Made by a program: the position numbers and the translations under genes. A DNA stretch of 64,000 nucleotides from Draconibacterium aestuarii (lineage in GTDB: Bacteria > Bacteroidota > Bacteroidia > Bacteroidales > Prolixibacteraceae): the NCBI GenBank assembly GCA_026671195.1, contig JAPOHD010000031.1, positions 104,831 to 168,830 on the forward strand, read 5' to 3'. How positions within the stretch are numbered: position 1 is the stretch's first letter; the number at the start of each line of letters is the position of its first letter. Positions 44,984 to 53,557 of the stretch are shown piece by piece. The notes beneath the pieces are model-generated. The model did not search any database and was not told the DNA's origin. It saw only the letters and a list, made by a program, of their open reading frames with translations.

Positions 44984-45087
44984 ACTCGTACCACATTTTT
45001 CGGTAACCGCTAACAAAACATTATGTTTCTATTGTAACCCGGAGATATTGCTCTTTGCCAAACAAACTTTGTTTAGTTTTACTGGCA

Positions 45088-46416
45088 ATGAAATTCAAAC
45101 AGCAATACAATAATATCCCGTTTAATCCGTCGAAAGTACCTTTCTTTTACGGTTGGATAGTTTTATTTGCTGCCACTGTTGGTGTTTTGTGCAGTGCCCC
45201 CGGTCAAACTACCGGTGTAGCTACCTTTACCGATTATCTGATTGAAAATATTGGCCTTGGCCGCGACCAGATCAGCACTGCTTATATGTTTGGTACTATT
45301 GCCAGTTCGTTTATTTTAACTTACGCCGGAAAACTTTACGATAAGTACGGTGCGCGTTGGGTGGGAATGGCAGCTGCTTTAATCCTTGGATTTGTGTTGG
45401 TGTTGTTCAGCCAATCCGACCGAATAATAAAATCGATTGTCCCTCAAACTTCAAATGTATATGTGGGAGTAGCCATTGCCAGTTTTATCGTTTTCTTTTT
45501 TATGCTGCGTTTTTCTGGACAAGGCGTAATTACCATGGTTTCGCGCAATATGTTAATGAAATGGTTTATCGCCCGCCGTGGGCTGGTGAATGGCATCTCA
45601 TCGGTATTTGTATCGCTGGGATTTTCCATTGCACCATTAACTTTCGATATGCTTATTCAAGGCACATCGTGGCGTTCGGCTTATTTATTAATGGCTTTGG
45701 GTATAGGTGTGTTTTTTCTGCTCTTTGTTTTTGTGTTTTTTCGCGATAATCCCGAAGACTGCAACCAGTTACCCGATGGAGAAAAACATGAAAATAAAGA
45801 ACACAATGTTATTATAAAACCCTTTAAACAGTTTACCCTAAAAGAGGCACGAAACGATTTAAGTTTTTGGTTATTTGTATTGCCCATTGCAATTTATGCC
45901 CTGTTTATTACAGGTTATGTTTTCCACCTTGTATCGCTTTTTGGTGAAGCTGGTATCGATCGTGAAAAAGCCCTGGCCATTTTTATTCCTATGTCGCTCA
46001 TTTCTGTTTCCCTTGCATTTGTAGGTGGCTGGATTAGCGACAGAATTAAGCTGCAATACCTATTATTTCTAATGCTGGGAGGACAAATAGTAGCTCTGTT
46101 TTCACTGGCCAATATTAACAACGGAGTGTATTATTATGCGTTTATTATTGGTAGCGCAGTTCCCAGTGGTATGTACAATGTTTTACTGAGTGTAGCATGG
46201 CCTCGTTTTTATGGCCGCGAGCATCTTGGGAAAATTACGGGATTTGTAATGGCCATTATTGTGTTTGCCAGTGCATTGGGACCTATCCTTTTTAGCCTTT
46301 CACATTCCGTTTTCGGAAGCTACAGTTATGCCAGTTACTTTTTGTTGGCTATTATTCTGATTATTTCTACTATTAGCTTTAAAGCCCATAATCCACAGGA
46401 TAAGTATGAAATGTAA
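45088..46416 (+). CDS. MFS transporter
   Basis: The 442-residue protein has 12 hydrophobic segments and the MFS loop motifs GKLYDKYGARWVG (motif A after helix 2) and GGWISDRIKL (the equivalent in the second half). It resembles the oxalate/formate or monocarboxylate-type subfamily in general pattern (FYGWIVLFAATVGVLCSAPGQTTGVATF). A cytoplasmic loop of about 40 residues separates the halves. The substrate is not evident. A TTG opens the frame 33 bases upstream, but the ATG at 45088 is used. Confidence 0.9.
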   Translation: MKFKQQYNNIPFNPSKVPFFYGWIVLFAATVGVLCSAPGQTTGVATFTDYLIENIGLGRDQISTAYMFGTIASSFILTYAGKLYDKYGARWVGMAAALILGFVLVLFSQSDRIIKSIVPQTSNVYVGVAIASFIVFFFMLRFSGQGVITMVSRNMLMKWFIARRGLVNGISSVFVSLGFSIAPLTFDMLIQGTSWRSAYLLMALGIGVFFLLFVFVFFRDNPEDCNQLPDGEKHENKEHNVIIKPFKQFTLKEARNDLSFWLFVLPIAIYALFITGYVFHLVSLFGEAGIDREKALAIFIPMSLISVSLAFVGGWISDRIKLQYLLFLMLGGQIVALFSLANINNGVYYYAFIIGSAVPSGMYNVLLSVAWPRFYGREHLGKITGFVMAIIVFASALGPILFSLSHSVFGSYSYASYFLLAIILIISTISFKAHNPQDKYEM

Positions 46417-46765
46417 CATCGTTACGTTCCTGTTCGTTAAATCAGTGATACTTTGATTTTGGTTTTCGAAATCATATAGCAGAGAGATCTTATGCGTTTT
46501 ATTCCCCACAGCTTGATGCGTATTAAAAAATAAAGATTCCAATGAAATACCTCCTCTGCTAGCTGCGAGGAGTTTCATTTTGACAATTGGGCTGACAAAA
46601 AAGTATCTTTTCATGTTTAACCGGACAGAAGTAAATTCTTTACTATTTTTGTGGCGGAGAAGTAAGTTTAATGGAAATAAGATGAACATAATTATCGGGT
46701 ATAACTCCAGAGAATTAATAATATTTCTGTTATTTGTATTTATTAATTAAATGTTTTAAAAAGTT
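46417..46765. other. 349-base spacer between the MFS and M81 genes
   Basis: No credible gene is seen. It contains the stem-loop at 46541-46579 and a match to the -7 consensus, TATTTTTG at 46644-46651, about 115 bases before the M81 gene, without a good -33 box. Confidence 0.4.
46541..46579. other. Two-part stem-loop downstream of the MFS gene
   Basis: AATGAAA (46541-46547) pairs with TTTCATT (46573-46579), and CTCCTC (46551-46556) pairs with GAGGAG (46567-46572), with a three-base bulge between the two helices and a ten-base loop. It may be a structured transcript end or a protein-binding site. Confidence 0.35.
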
Positions 46766-48316
46766 ATGACACGAATTCTTTGTGGATTACTGGTTTTAGC
46801 TGCACTTTTTAGTGGGGGCTGTAAACAAGAAAAAAAATTACCGCGTATAGCAATCGCTGGTTTAGCAATTGAATCGAGTACCTTTTCTCCGGCGCAATCA
46901 GGTATTGAAGCTTTTCATGCCAACAGGGGCGAAGAAATATTTGCCACCTATCCGTTTTATTCTGATGACTCGCTTATGAGCCGTGCACAATGGTTTCCAA
47001 TTTTACACGGGCACGCGCTGCCGGGTGGACTTGTAACGCGCGAAGCCTACGAAACACTAGTAACAGAAACGCTCGATCGCTTAAAAAAGGACATGCCGTA
47101 CGACGGATTGTTTTTTGATATTCACGGAGCGATGAGTGTGGTTGGTCTGGATGATCCGGAAGGAGATTTTATTACCCGCATCCGGGAAGTTATAGGAAAT
47201 GAAACGATGATATCTACATCGATGGATTTGCACGGGAATGTTACAGAACTTTTGGCTGAGCAAACCGATTTGATTACCTGCTATCGTATGGCTCCGCACG
47301 AAGATGCTCTGGAATCGAAACAGCGGGCTCTGGTAAATCTACTGGATCGTTTGGAAAGTGGCAAAGGAAAACCCAAATACAAAGCATGGGTTCCGGTACC
47401 GATTTTGCTCCCGGGCGAAAAAACCAGCACTCGTATTGAACCGGGAAAAAGTTTATATGCAAAAGTAGCTCCGGCTGCAGCACGCGAAGGAGTGATTGAC
47501 GCTGCAATTTGGGTAGGTTATGCCTGGGCCGATGCACCACGCAACCATGCTGCAGTTATGGCTTATGGCGACGATAAAGAAGCTGTATCGAAGGCTGCAG
47601 AAGAGTTGGCTCAAAGTTTTTGGGCGGTTCGCGAAGAGTTTGATTTTGTTGCACCGGTGGCAAATTTAGATGAATGTTTAAACCGTGCAATCGCTTTTGA
47701 AGGCAAACCTTTTATCATTAGCGATATGGGAGATAATCCAACAGCAGGTGGCGCCGGTGATGTAACCTGGACTTTAACCGAAATATTAAAACGTAAGGAG
47801 TTTCAGGCGGAAAACGGACCATCTTTAATTTATGCCTCGCTTCCCGGGACTGAGTTTGTTGAAAAATCTGTTGAAGCCGGTATTGGCGGTCAGGTTAGTG
47901 AATTTGCCGGTGCAGCTGTTGATTCACGTTTTGCTCCTCCTGTAAAACTTACAGGGACTATTGAAGCCATTAAATACGGCGATAAAAATGCCGAAACCGA
48001 AGTAGTTGTAAAAGTGGGAAGTGTTCGTGTAATTGTAACAAAAAAACGCAAGCCCTATCATTACAAAGCCGACTTTAACGATTTGAATTTAAATCCGGAA
48101 GAAACCGATATTGTGGTAGTAAAAATTGGGTATCTGGTTCCTGAGTTGTATAACATGCGTGCCGACTGGTTAATGGCACAAACACCGGGTGGAGTAGACC
48201 AGGACCTGGACAGGTTGGGCTACCAACACATCAAACGTCCAATGTTTCCCTTGGATAAGAATATGGAAGATCCGGATTTAAGTGCCCGCTTAATTCCACT
48301 TGCCGGGTCAAATTAG
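46766..48316 (+). CDS. M81-family (MlrC-like) metallopeptidase lipoprotein
   Basis: The 516-residue protein has a lipobox cysteine at 19 (FSGGCKQ) and the M81 landmarks DIHGAM, DLHGNV (about 150) and the metal/substrate block SDMGDNPTAGGAGD (about 320). MlrC proteins are known for degrading microcystin fragments, and close relatives act on other small cyclic or linear peptides or amides. As a lipoprotein it would sit in the periplasm or outer membrane. It is followed 73 bases later by the DUF1080-PHP gene, which has its own promoter. Substrate identity is not known. Confidence 0.88.
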   Translation: MTRILCGLLVLAALFSGGCKQEKKLPRIAIAGLAIESSTFSPAQSGIEAFHANRGEEIFATYPFYSDDSLMSRAQWFPILHGHALPGGLVTREAYETLVTETLDRLKKDMPYDGLFFDIHGAMSVVGLDDPEGDFITRIREVIGNETMISTSMDLHGNVTELLAEQTDLITCYRMAPHEDALESKQRALVNLLDRLESGKGKPKYKAWVPVPILLPGEKTSTRIEPGKSLYAKVAPAAAREGVIDAAIWVGYAWADAPRNHAAVMAYGDDKEAVSKAAEELAQSFWAVREEFDFVAPVANLDECLNRAIAFEGKPFIISDMGDNPTAGGAGDVTWTLTEILKRKEFQAENGPSLIYASLPGTEFVEKSVEAGIGGQVSEFAGAAVDSRFAPPVKLTGTIEAIKYGDKNAETEVVVKVGSVRVIVTKKRKPYHYKADFNDLNLNPEETDIVVVKIGYLVPELYNMRADWLMAQTPGGVDQDLDRLGYQHIKRPMFPLDKNMEDPDLSARLIPLAGSN

Positions 48317-48326
48317 AAACTACATA

Positions 48327-48358
48327 TTGAAGAAAGTAAAAGAATTTAGCTAGATTTG
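48327..48358 (+). promoter_or_regulatory. Promoter of the DUF1080-PHP gene
   Basis: TTG (48327-48329) and TAGATTTG (48351-48358) match the Bacteroidota -33 and -7 boxes with a 21-base spacer. Transcription would begin about 24 bases before the gene. Confidence 0.6.
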
Positions 48359-48388
48359 AATGTATCAAAATACTAAACCAACTTAAAA

Positions 48389-49852
48389 ATGAAAAAACTT
48401 ATTATTCTTTGTTTTTTTTCTTTGATTATTTTGAATTCGTGCCAGCAGAAAGCACCGGTAGGTGAGTGGCAAAACATGTTTGATGGAGAAAGCTTAAATG
48501 GATGGAAAGTTGCAGCTGAAAACCCGGAAAGTATTTCTGTTGAAGACGGCATGATAAAATGTTCGGGTGAAAGAAGCCATTTATTTTACAAAGGTAATTT
48601 CAAAAACTTTGAATTTGAGGCAGAAATAAAAGCTCAGGAACATTCAAATTCAGGAGTTTTTATCCACACAAAATATCAAAAGCAGGGATGGCCTTCAAAT
48701 GGTTATGAGATTCAGGTAAACAATTCATTTCGGGGTTCGGAAAAATATCCCGAGCGCCGTAAAACAGGTAGCGTTTACAATGTAAGAAACGTGTATTACC
48801 CTTTGGCAAACGACAATGAGTGGTTTAAAATGCGTATAAAAGTGGTAGAAAACGTTATAGAAGTTTTTGTAAACGATGTAAAAGTAAATGAATACGTTGA
48901 ACCTGAAAATCCCTGGCGCTGGAAAGGTGGCGAGAACTGTAAATTGAGTGAAGGTACCATTGCTTTGCAGGCGCACGATCCGGGCAGTACCACCTTTTAT
49001 CGGAACCTAAAAATCAAAGCATTGGAAGCCGGCGAAAAACAGTTGGTTGAAGATACAAAATGGGATACAAAAATTACGCAGTTTATGTTTGCCGGATTTC
49101 CATTGGTGGATTTCCATGTACACCTAAAAGGCGGTTTAACCATTGACGATTTGGTTCGCAACTCGCAAAAACTGGGTATCAATTATGGTGTGGCTCCCAA
49201 CTGTGGGTTACATTTCCCGGTAACCGACGATGAATCGTTGTACCAATACATGAAAGATGTAAAAGGCAGTCCAACATTTAAAGGAATGCAGGCCGAAGGA
49301 CGCGAGTGGATAACACTTTTCTCGCCTGAAGCTGTGGCTAAGTTCGATTATGTGTTTACAGATGCAATGACCTTTACCGATAAAAAGGGGCGACGTAACC
49401 GTATTTGGATTCCTGAAGAAGTTTGGGTGGACGACAAACAACAGTTTATGAATGACCTGGTAGAAAAAATAGAAGCTATTTTTTCGCAGGAACCGGTTGA
49501 TATTTATGTAAATCCAACCGTTCTGCCAAACGAATTAATGCCGGAATATAAAGAGCTTTGGACAAAAGAAAGAATGGAACGCGTGGTAAAAGTTCTAGCC
49601 GATAACGGAATTGCACTCGAAATAAATGCACGTTATAAAACACCCAGTGCCGAAATGATAAAAATGGCTAAAGCTGCCGGAGTGAAATTCTCTTTTGGAA
49701 CTAATAATGTAACCCGGGAATTGGGTCAACTCGAATATTGTTTCGAGATGATTGAAGAATGTGAATTAACCCCTGCCGACATGTTTGAAATAAAATCCGT
49801 TGATGAGAAATCAGTACTTGTAAAAGGTTTTCCGGATAAAATAACAGGATAA
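48389..49852 (+). CDS. Lipoprotein with DUF1080 and PHP-like domains
   Basis: The 487-residue lipoprotein (Cys18 in ILNSCQQ) has two parts. Residues about 25-215 form a DUF1080 (GH16-like concanavalin) domain, with FDGESLNGWK, the NSGVFIHT strand and the terminal FYRNLKIK strand. Residues about 240-480 look like a PHP/TIM-barrel hydrolase, beginning with the metal motif DFHVH (D241, H243, H245) and later EINARYKTPSAEMIKMAKAAG. The two domains may be a polysaccharide-binding or hydrolase module joined to a phosphoesterase-like enzyme. This pairing is unusual to me. Both active-site sets are partly visible, so activity is possible. Confidence 0.78.
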   Translation: MKKLIILCFFSLIILNSCQQKAPVGEWQNMFDGESLNGWKVAAENPESISVEDGMIKCSGERSHLFYKGNFKNFEFEAEIKAQEHSNSGVFIHTKYQKQGWPSNGYEIQVNNSFRGSEKYPERRKTGSVYNVRNVYYPLANDNEWFKMRIKVVENVIEVFVNDVKVNEYVEPENPWRWKGGENCKLSEGTIALQAHDPGSTTFYRNLKIKALEAGEKQLVEDTKWDTKITQFMFAGFPLVDFHVHLKGGLTIDDLVRNSQKLGINYGVAPNCGLHFPVTDDESLYQYMKDVKGSPTFKGMQAEGREWITLFSPEAVAKFDYVFTDAMTFTDKKGRRNRIWIPEEVWVDDKQQFMNDLVEKIEAIFSQEPVDIYVNPTVLPNELMPEYKELWTKERMERVVKVLADNGIALEINARYKTPSAEMIKMAKAAGVKFSFGTNNVTRELGQLEYCFEMIEECELTPADMFEIKSVDEKSVLVKGFPDKITG

Positions 49853-49879
49853 GAATTTATTTCCATTTCGTAAATACAA

Positions 49880-49912
49880 AAAGGGTGGAACTGTAATGTT
49901 GTTCCACCCTTT
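49880..49912. terminator. Bidirectional terminator between convergent genes
   Basis: A perfect 12-bp stem (49880-49891 with 49901-49912) closes a nine-base loop, flanked by short A and T tracts. It serves the DUF1080-PHP gene and the converging kinase-like gene. Confidence 0.75.
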
Positions 49913-49936
49913 GTTGTTATCTATAAAAAGTTGAAT

Positions 49937-50659
49937 TTAATAATACTCCATTTTGCGTTTAGAATTTGCCAACAGTTGTTTTGTTTCAACAACGTGTTCA
50001 ATAATTTCAATTGCCTGTTCATCAGTAAATGATGCCCTGTTTAAAGTTAAATCAAACAACTCTTCGCGCAAATCGTCTTCTTTTAATACTTTTCTAAACG
50101 CTATTCGTTCTTTTTCTACCTTTTCAATAAACTTTAAAGCCTCGGCTTTATTTAAATTATTGTTGTGCACAATCGTATTTATTCGGTAATCAATAGGAGC
50201 GATTAGGCGAATATGAAGTGCATTTTTAATGTCCTTGGCGATAATATGACTTGCTCGTCCTACTATAATATTAAAGCCGTCTACTGCCAGGATACGCACA
50301 ACCTCCCTTACTGTTTTTATAATCTTTTCCTCGCTTTTATAGCGTTTATCGCCAAAAGCTTTTAAAATCTGTTCGAAAGTGTAACGGTCAGTCTTTTTAA
50401 AGGTTTTTCGTATAATTTCTGGCTCCAGGTCAAGTTCCCGGGCACTTTCATGAAAAATTTCTTTACTCATAACTTTCCACTGCGTTACCATTTTTTGTTT
50501 ATTTAATCGCGAAGCAAGTAAGTTAGCAAGTTTCAGACCGTTACAACCAACTTCCCTGGAAATTGTAATTACCGGTCCGGCCAAATCTGAACTGCCTTTT
50601 TTATTGGAGTTTTCCTCGTTCAGTCGTTTGTTTAAATAGTTCATTAATGAATTTCCCAT
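49937..50659 (-). CDS. Cytidylate kinase-like family protein
   Basis: The 240-residue protein resembles the cytidylate-kinase-like (Cytidylate_kin2) family. An N-terminal VITISREVGCNGLKLANLLASRL segment stands in for the P-loop, and an IIVGRASHIIAKDIKNALHIRLIAP block follows in the middle. This P-loop is degenerate compared with true CMP kinases (GxGxGKS), so nucleotide kinase activity is uncertain. It is a single-gene unit with an upstream AT-rich spacer of 288 bases. I know of no proven role for this family. Confidence 0.75.
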   Translation of the reverse strand: MGNSLMNYLNKRLNEENSNKKGSSDLAGPVITISREVGCNGLKLANLLASRLNKQKMVTQWKVMSKEIFHESARELDLEPEIIRKTFKKTDRYTFEQILKAFGDKRYKSEEKIIKTVREVVRILAVDGFNIIVGRASHIIAKDIKNALHIRLIAPIDYRINTIVHNNNLNKAEALKFIEKVEKERIAFRKVLKEDDLREELFDLTLNRASFTDEQAIEIIEHVVETKQLLANSKRKMEYY

Positions 50660-50947
50660 GGTCGTAAGCTTTTTTTATAATTTACGGCTATTTTTACAAT
50701 TTAGTTATGTTTTCTATCATAATACTGCAAATAACTCAAATTCAAATTATTATGAAAAATTGAGGGTTTCAAACAACTTTCTCGCATTAAAAATGCTTCA
50801 ATTTAGCTGTTTGACTAGTCGCAAAAGGAATACTTGATAAGTATCATTTCAAAAGAAACTTTAAGCAATTATATTTAACAACTACAATATTTTTAATGAT
50901 TCTAAATAACAAATATTCGAAAGAATTTTTAATAAAAAACAGAAAAT

Positions 50948-52339
50948 ATGTTTGAAAAAAGTACATATATAAATCGTCGAAAAGCATTAAAATCAAAAGG
51001 ATTAAAAGGTATTGGTATATTTCTCGGGAACAATGAATCACCAATGAATTACCGTGACAATACCTATCATTACCGTCAGGACAGTTCTTTCCTGTATTTT
51101 TTCGGGTTGAATTTCCCTGGATTGGTTGGCATTGTTGATTTTGATAGTGGCGACGATTATATTTTTGGCGATGATGTAGATATCGAAGACATTATTTGGA
51201 TGGGGACACAAGTTCCCCTAACCGAAAATGCTGCAAAAGCAGGAGTTCATAATACGGCACCTTTTACAAAAGTTTTCGATATTGTAACAAAAGCAACTGC
51301 AAGTGGCCGAAAAGTACATTTCCTGCCACCATATCGTGGCGAAAACAAAATATTACTTGAAAAACTTTTGGGAACTTCTTCTTTGGTTGTAAGCAGTCAG
51401 GCATCGCTCGAGCTTATTAAAGCAGTTATTTCTATACGAGAAATAAAAGAAGTTCAGGAGGTTGAAGAGATAAAAAGAGCCTGTAAGACAGGTTTGCAAA
51501 TGCACGTTACTGCTATGAGAATGGCACAAGTTGGTACTTGGGAACAAAAAATTGCAGGTACTATTGAAGGTGTTGCATTAGCGGGGGGTGGCATGACTTC
51601 TTTCCCAATCATTTTATCACAAAATGGAGAAACACTGCATAATCACGACCATTCTCAAACTTTAAAAGAAGGTAAACTGATGTTGTGTGATGCAGGTGCC
51701 GAATCATTATTGCATTATGCTTCCGATTTTACACGAACTACCCCTGTTGGTGGGGAATTTACGCAAAAGCAACGCGAAATATATGAGATCGTTTTGGCCG
51801 CGAATAACAAAGCCACATTATTAACAAAACCTGGTGTAACTTATTTATCGGTTCATTTGGCTGCTGCTGAAGTTATAGCTGCAGGATTAAAAGAATTGGG
51901 ATTAATGAAAGGCGATGTAAAAGAAGCTGTGGCTGCAGGTGCTCACGCATTGTTTTTACCACATGGACTTGGACACATGTTGGGATTAGATGTGCACGAC
52001 ATGGAAGATTTGGGGCAGATTAATGTAGGTTACGATAATGAAGTTCAGCCGGTAGACCAGTTTGGAACCGCTTACTTGCGTCTGGGTAAACGATTAAAAC
52101 CAGGATTTGTAGTTACCAATGAACCTGGATGTTACTTTATTCCCGCTTTAATCGACAAATGGTATGCAGAAGGAATCAACAAAGATTTTATAAATTTTGA
52201 TAAAGTGAACGAATACCGCGATTTTGGTGGAATTCGCCTGGAAGATGATATTCTTGTTACCGATACTGGAAGCGAAATAATAGGAGAGAGGGTGCCTATT
52301 GATCCCGATGAAGTTGAAGAAATTGTTCAGAAAGGATAA
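50948..52339 (+). CDS. pepP: Aminopeptidase P (Xaa-Pro aminopeptidase)
   Basis: The 463-residue protein has an N-terminal creatinase-like domain and the C-terminal pita-bread metallopeptidase domain. The metal ligands are visible: D248 in CDAGAES, D260 in ASDFTRT, H343 in HGLGHMLG, and glutamates in VTNEPGCY and GGIRLEDD. It removes the N-terminal residue of peptides whose second residue is proline, using two Mn2+ ions in the cytoplasm. The length is close to that of the E. coli enzyme (441). It is monocistronic and ends in a strong terminator. Confidence 0.95.
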   Translation: MFEKSTYINRRKALKSKGLKGIGIFLGNNESPMNYRDNTYHYRQDSSFLYFFGLNFPGLVGIVDFDSGDDYIFGDDVDIEDIIWMGTQVPLTENAAKAGVHNTAPFTKVFDIVTKATASGRKVHFLPPYRGENKILLEKLLGTSSLVVSSQASLELIKAVISIREIKEVQEVEEIKRACKTGLQMHVTAMRMAQVGTWEQKIAGTIEGVALAGGGMTSFPIILSQNGETLHNHDHSQTLKEGKLMLCDAGAESLLHYASDFTRTTPVGGEFTQKQREIYEIVLAANNKATLLTKPGVTYLSVHLAAAEVIAAGLKELGLMKGDVKEAVAAGAHALFLPHGLGHMLGLDVHDMEDLGQINVGYDNEVQPVDQFGTAYLRLGKRLKPGFVVTNEPGCYFIPALIDKWYAEGINKDFINFDKVNEYRDFGGIRLEDDILVTDTGSEIIGERVPIDPDEVEEIVQKG

Positions 52340-52343
52340 AATA

Positions 52344-52379
52344 ACAAAAACAGGTTGTCATTTGGCAACCTGTTTTTGT
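52344..52379. terminator. Terminator of pepP
   Basis: A 14-bp perfect stem (52344-52357 with 52366-52379), extended by one wobble and one pair, encloses a short loop. It ends in a run of T residues inside the right arm and overlaps the 3' end of the decayed phosphatase gene on the other strand. Confidence 0.8.
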
Positions 52380-52789
52380 AAAATTCTGTGATAGAAATAG
52401 TCAAGCTCGGCTATCAATTCGTCACGAACTGCACGGCATTTTTCCTTTATTTCATCGTGTGATTTCGAATTTTTGTATGGACTCCTAAATCCCAAGTGCA
52501 TTTTACGCTTGTATTTGATATCCGGAATTTGAACTTCTTCACTAGTTCCTTCGCCCACGGTAATAATGTAGTCGAATTCTGCATGAACAAACTCTGTATA
52601 AGCTTTAGGAATCTTTTGTTTTAAATCAATTCCGATTTCAGCCATAACATCAATTGCAATCTGACTAACATGGTCAACCGGCTCAAGTCCGGCAGAATAA
52701 ATGTCCAGATTTTTGTCAAAATTACTCAGAATAGCTTCTGCCATTTGACTTCGGCATGAATTTCGAATGCTTAAAAAGAAAATGCTTAT
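52358..52789 (-). pseudogene. Decayed ArsC/LMW-phosphatase-type gene with a mutated active site
   Basis: Read through on the minus strand, this segment encodes a 143-residue protein of the arsenate reductase/low-molecular-weight tyrosine phosphatase fold. Only the part from the internal methionine at 52744 has a start codon. The upstream in-frame sequence reads ISIFFLSIRNSCRSQM, where the family has LFLCTGNSCRSQM: the first cysteine of the C-x5-R phosphate-binding loop is a serine, and the expected start ATG is ATA. No ATG, GTG or TTG lies between this and the upstream in-frame stop. The gene is therefore probably non-functional. A diverged function started from the internal ATG cannot be ruled out. 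Confidence 0.75.
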
Positions 52790-53474
52790 CCCATCCGGTA
52801 AGTTTTTTAGTTGATATTAGTTTTTTAACGACTTGAAGATAAGAAATCTCAATTAGATAAAACATGCTTTAAGTCTTGTAAATAAGTAAAGTAATCCTGT
52901 TTTTGAACATAACGAAAACACATAATATTGCTAAAGTATTACCTAAATACTCCTGTTAATTCAATTTTTTTACCACCTGGATTTACGTGCTAAACATTTC
53001 TTGACGCATCTTTATCAACTCGCTGATAGAAGCTGAAGGAAAGGTTTCTTAACCCGTGATTTCAATTCTTTTTATATTTAAAATTATACTTTTGTTGGTA
53101 AAAGAACTACCAAAATTTATTCACCAATGAATCTTAAGATTATAGGCAGCTAACTTTGGATTCATAAATGTAAAACCACATCATGTTTATACGCACATTG
53201 GGAAAGGAGAAGAATATGGCAAGATGTGCAATTAAACCAAAATTATTATCAGATGGATGATAAAACGAAATCCTAAAAATCGTTGGCTGGAATTAAAACT
53301 TGATAGTTATTTTTAAGGTTGAATACCGGATATGCTATAACTTTAAAAGTTTCGGCATAGTCGAAATGATTAATAATGAGCCAACTACTATTGAGAACAC
53401 GGAAGCCCTAATTTCTAACTGTTTGATTTTTGGGGATTTGATTTTATCCTGGTCAAAAGTATTTTACTTCAAAC
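52790..53474. other. 685-base spacer upstream of the DUF349 gene
   Basis: No credible gene was found. A -7-like box, TACTTTTG, lies at 53087-53094, and there are only short open stretches, such as 14 codons starting at 53215. Stop codons occur often in all frames. It may hold small RNAs or gene relics that cannot be recognised by eye. Confidence 0.4.
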
Positions 53475-53506
53475 TTTGACTATTAATATGGTTTTCCCTA
53501 TTTTCG
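53475..53506 (+). promoter_or_regulatory. Promoter of the DUF349 gene
   Basis: TTTG (53475-53478) and TATTTTCG (53499-53506, one mismatch to TAnnTTTG) are 20 bases apart. Transcription would start about 45 bases before the gene. Confidence 0.5.
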
Positions 53507-53557
53507 TAGTTCAATGATTATTAAGCACACCGTATTGTACGGCTTAAAATAATGTAA

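Noticed and set aside
46300-46689. 129-residue minus-strand frame between the MFS and M81 genes
   Set aside because: It overlaps the MFS gene end, has no leader or domain, and contains the stem-loop at 46541-46579.
52358-52744. Intact 128-residue ArsC-like gene
   Set aside because: The version starting at the internal ATG lacks the phosphate-binding loop. The upstream in-frame sequence shows the loop with its first Cys mutated.
53215-53259. 14-codon open frame after an ATG in the DUF349 upstream spacer
   Set aside because: It is too short and lacks support; chance is sufficient.
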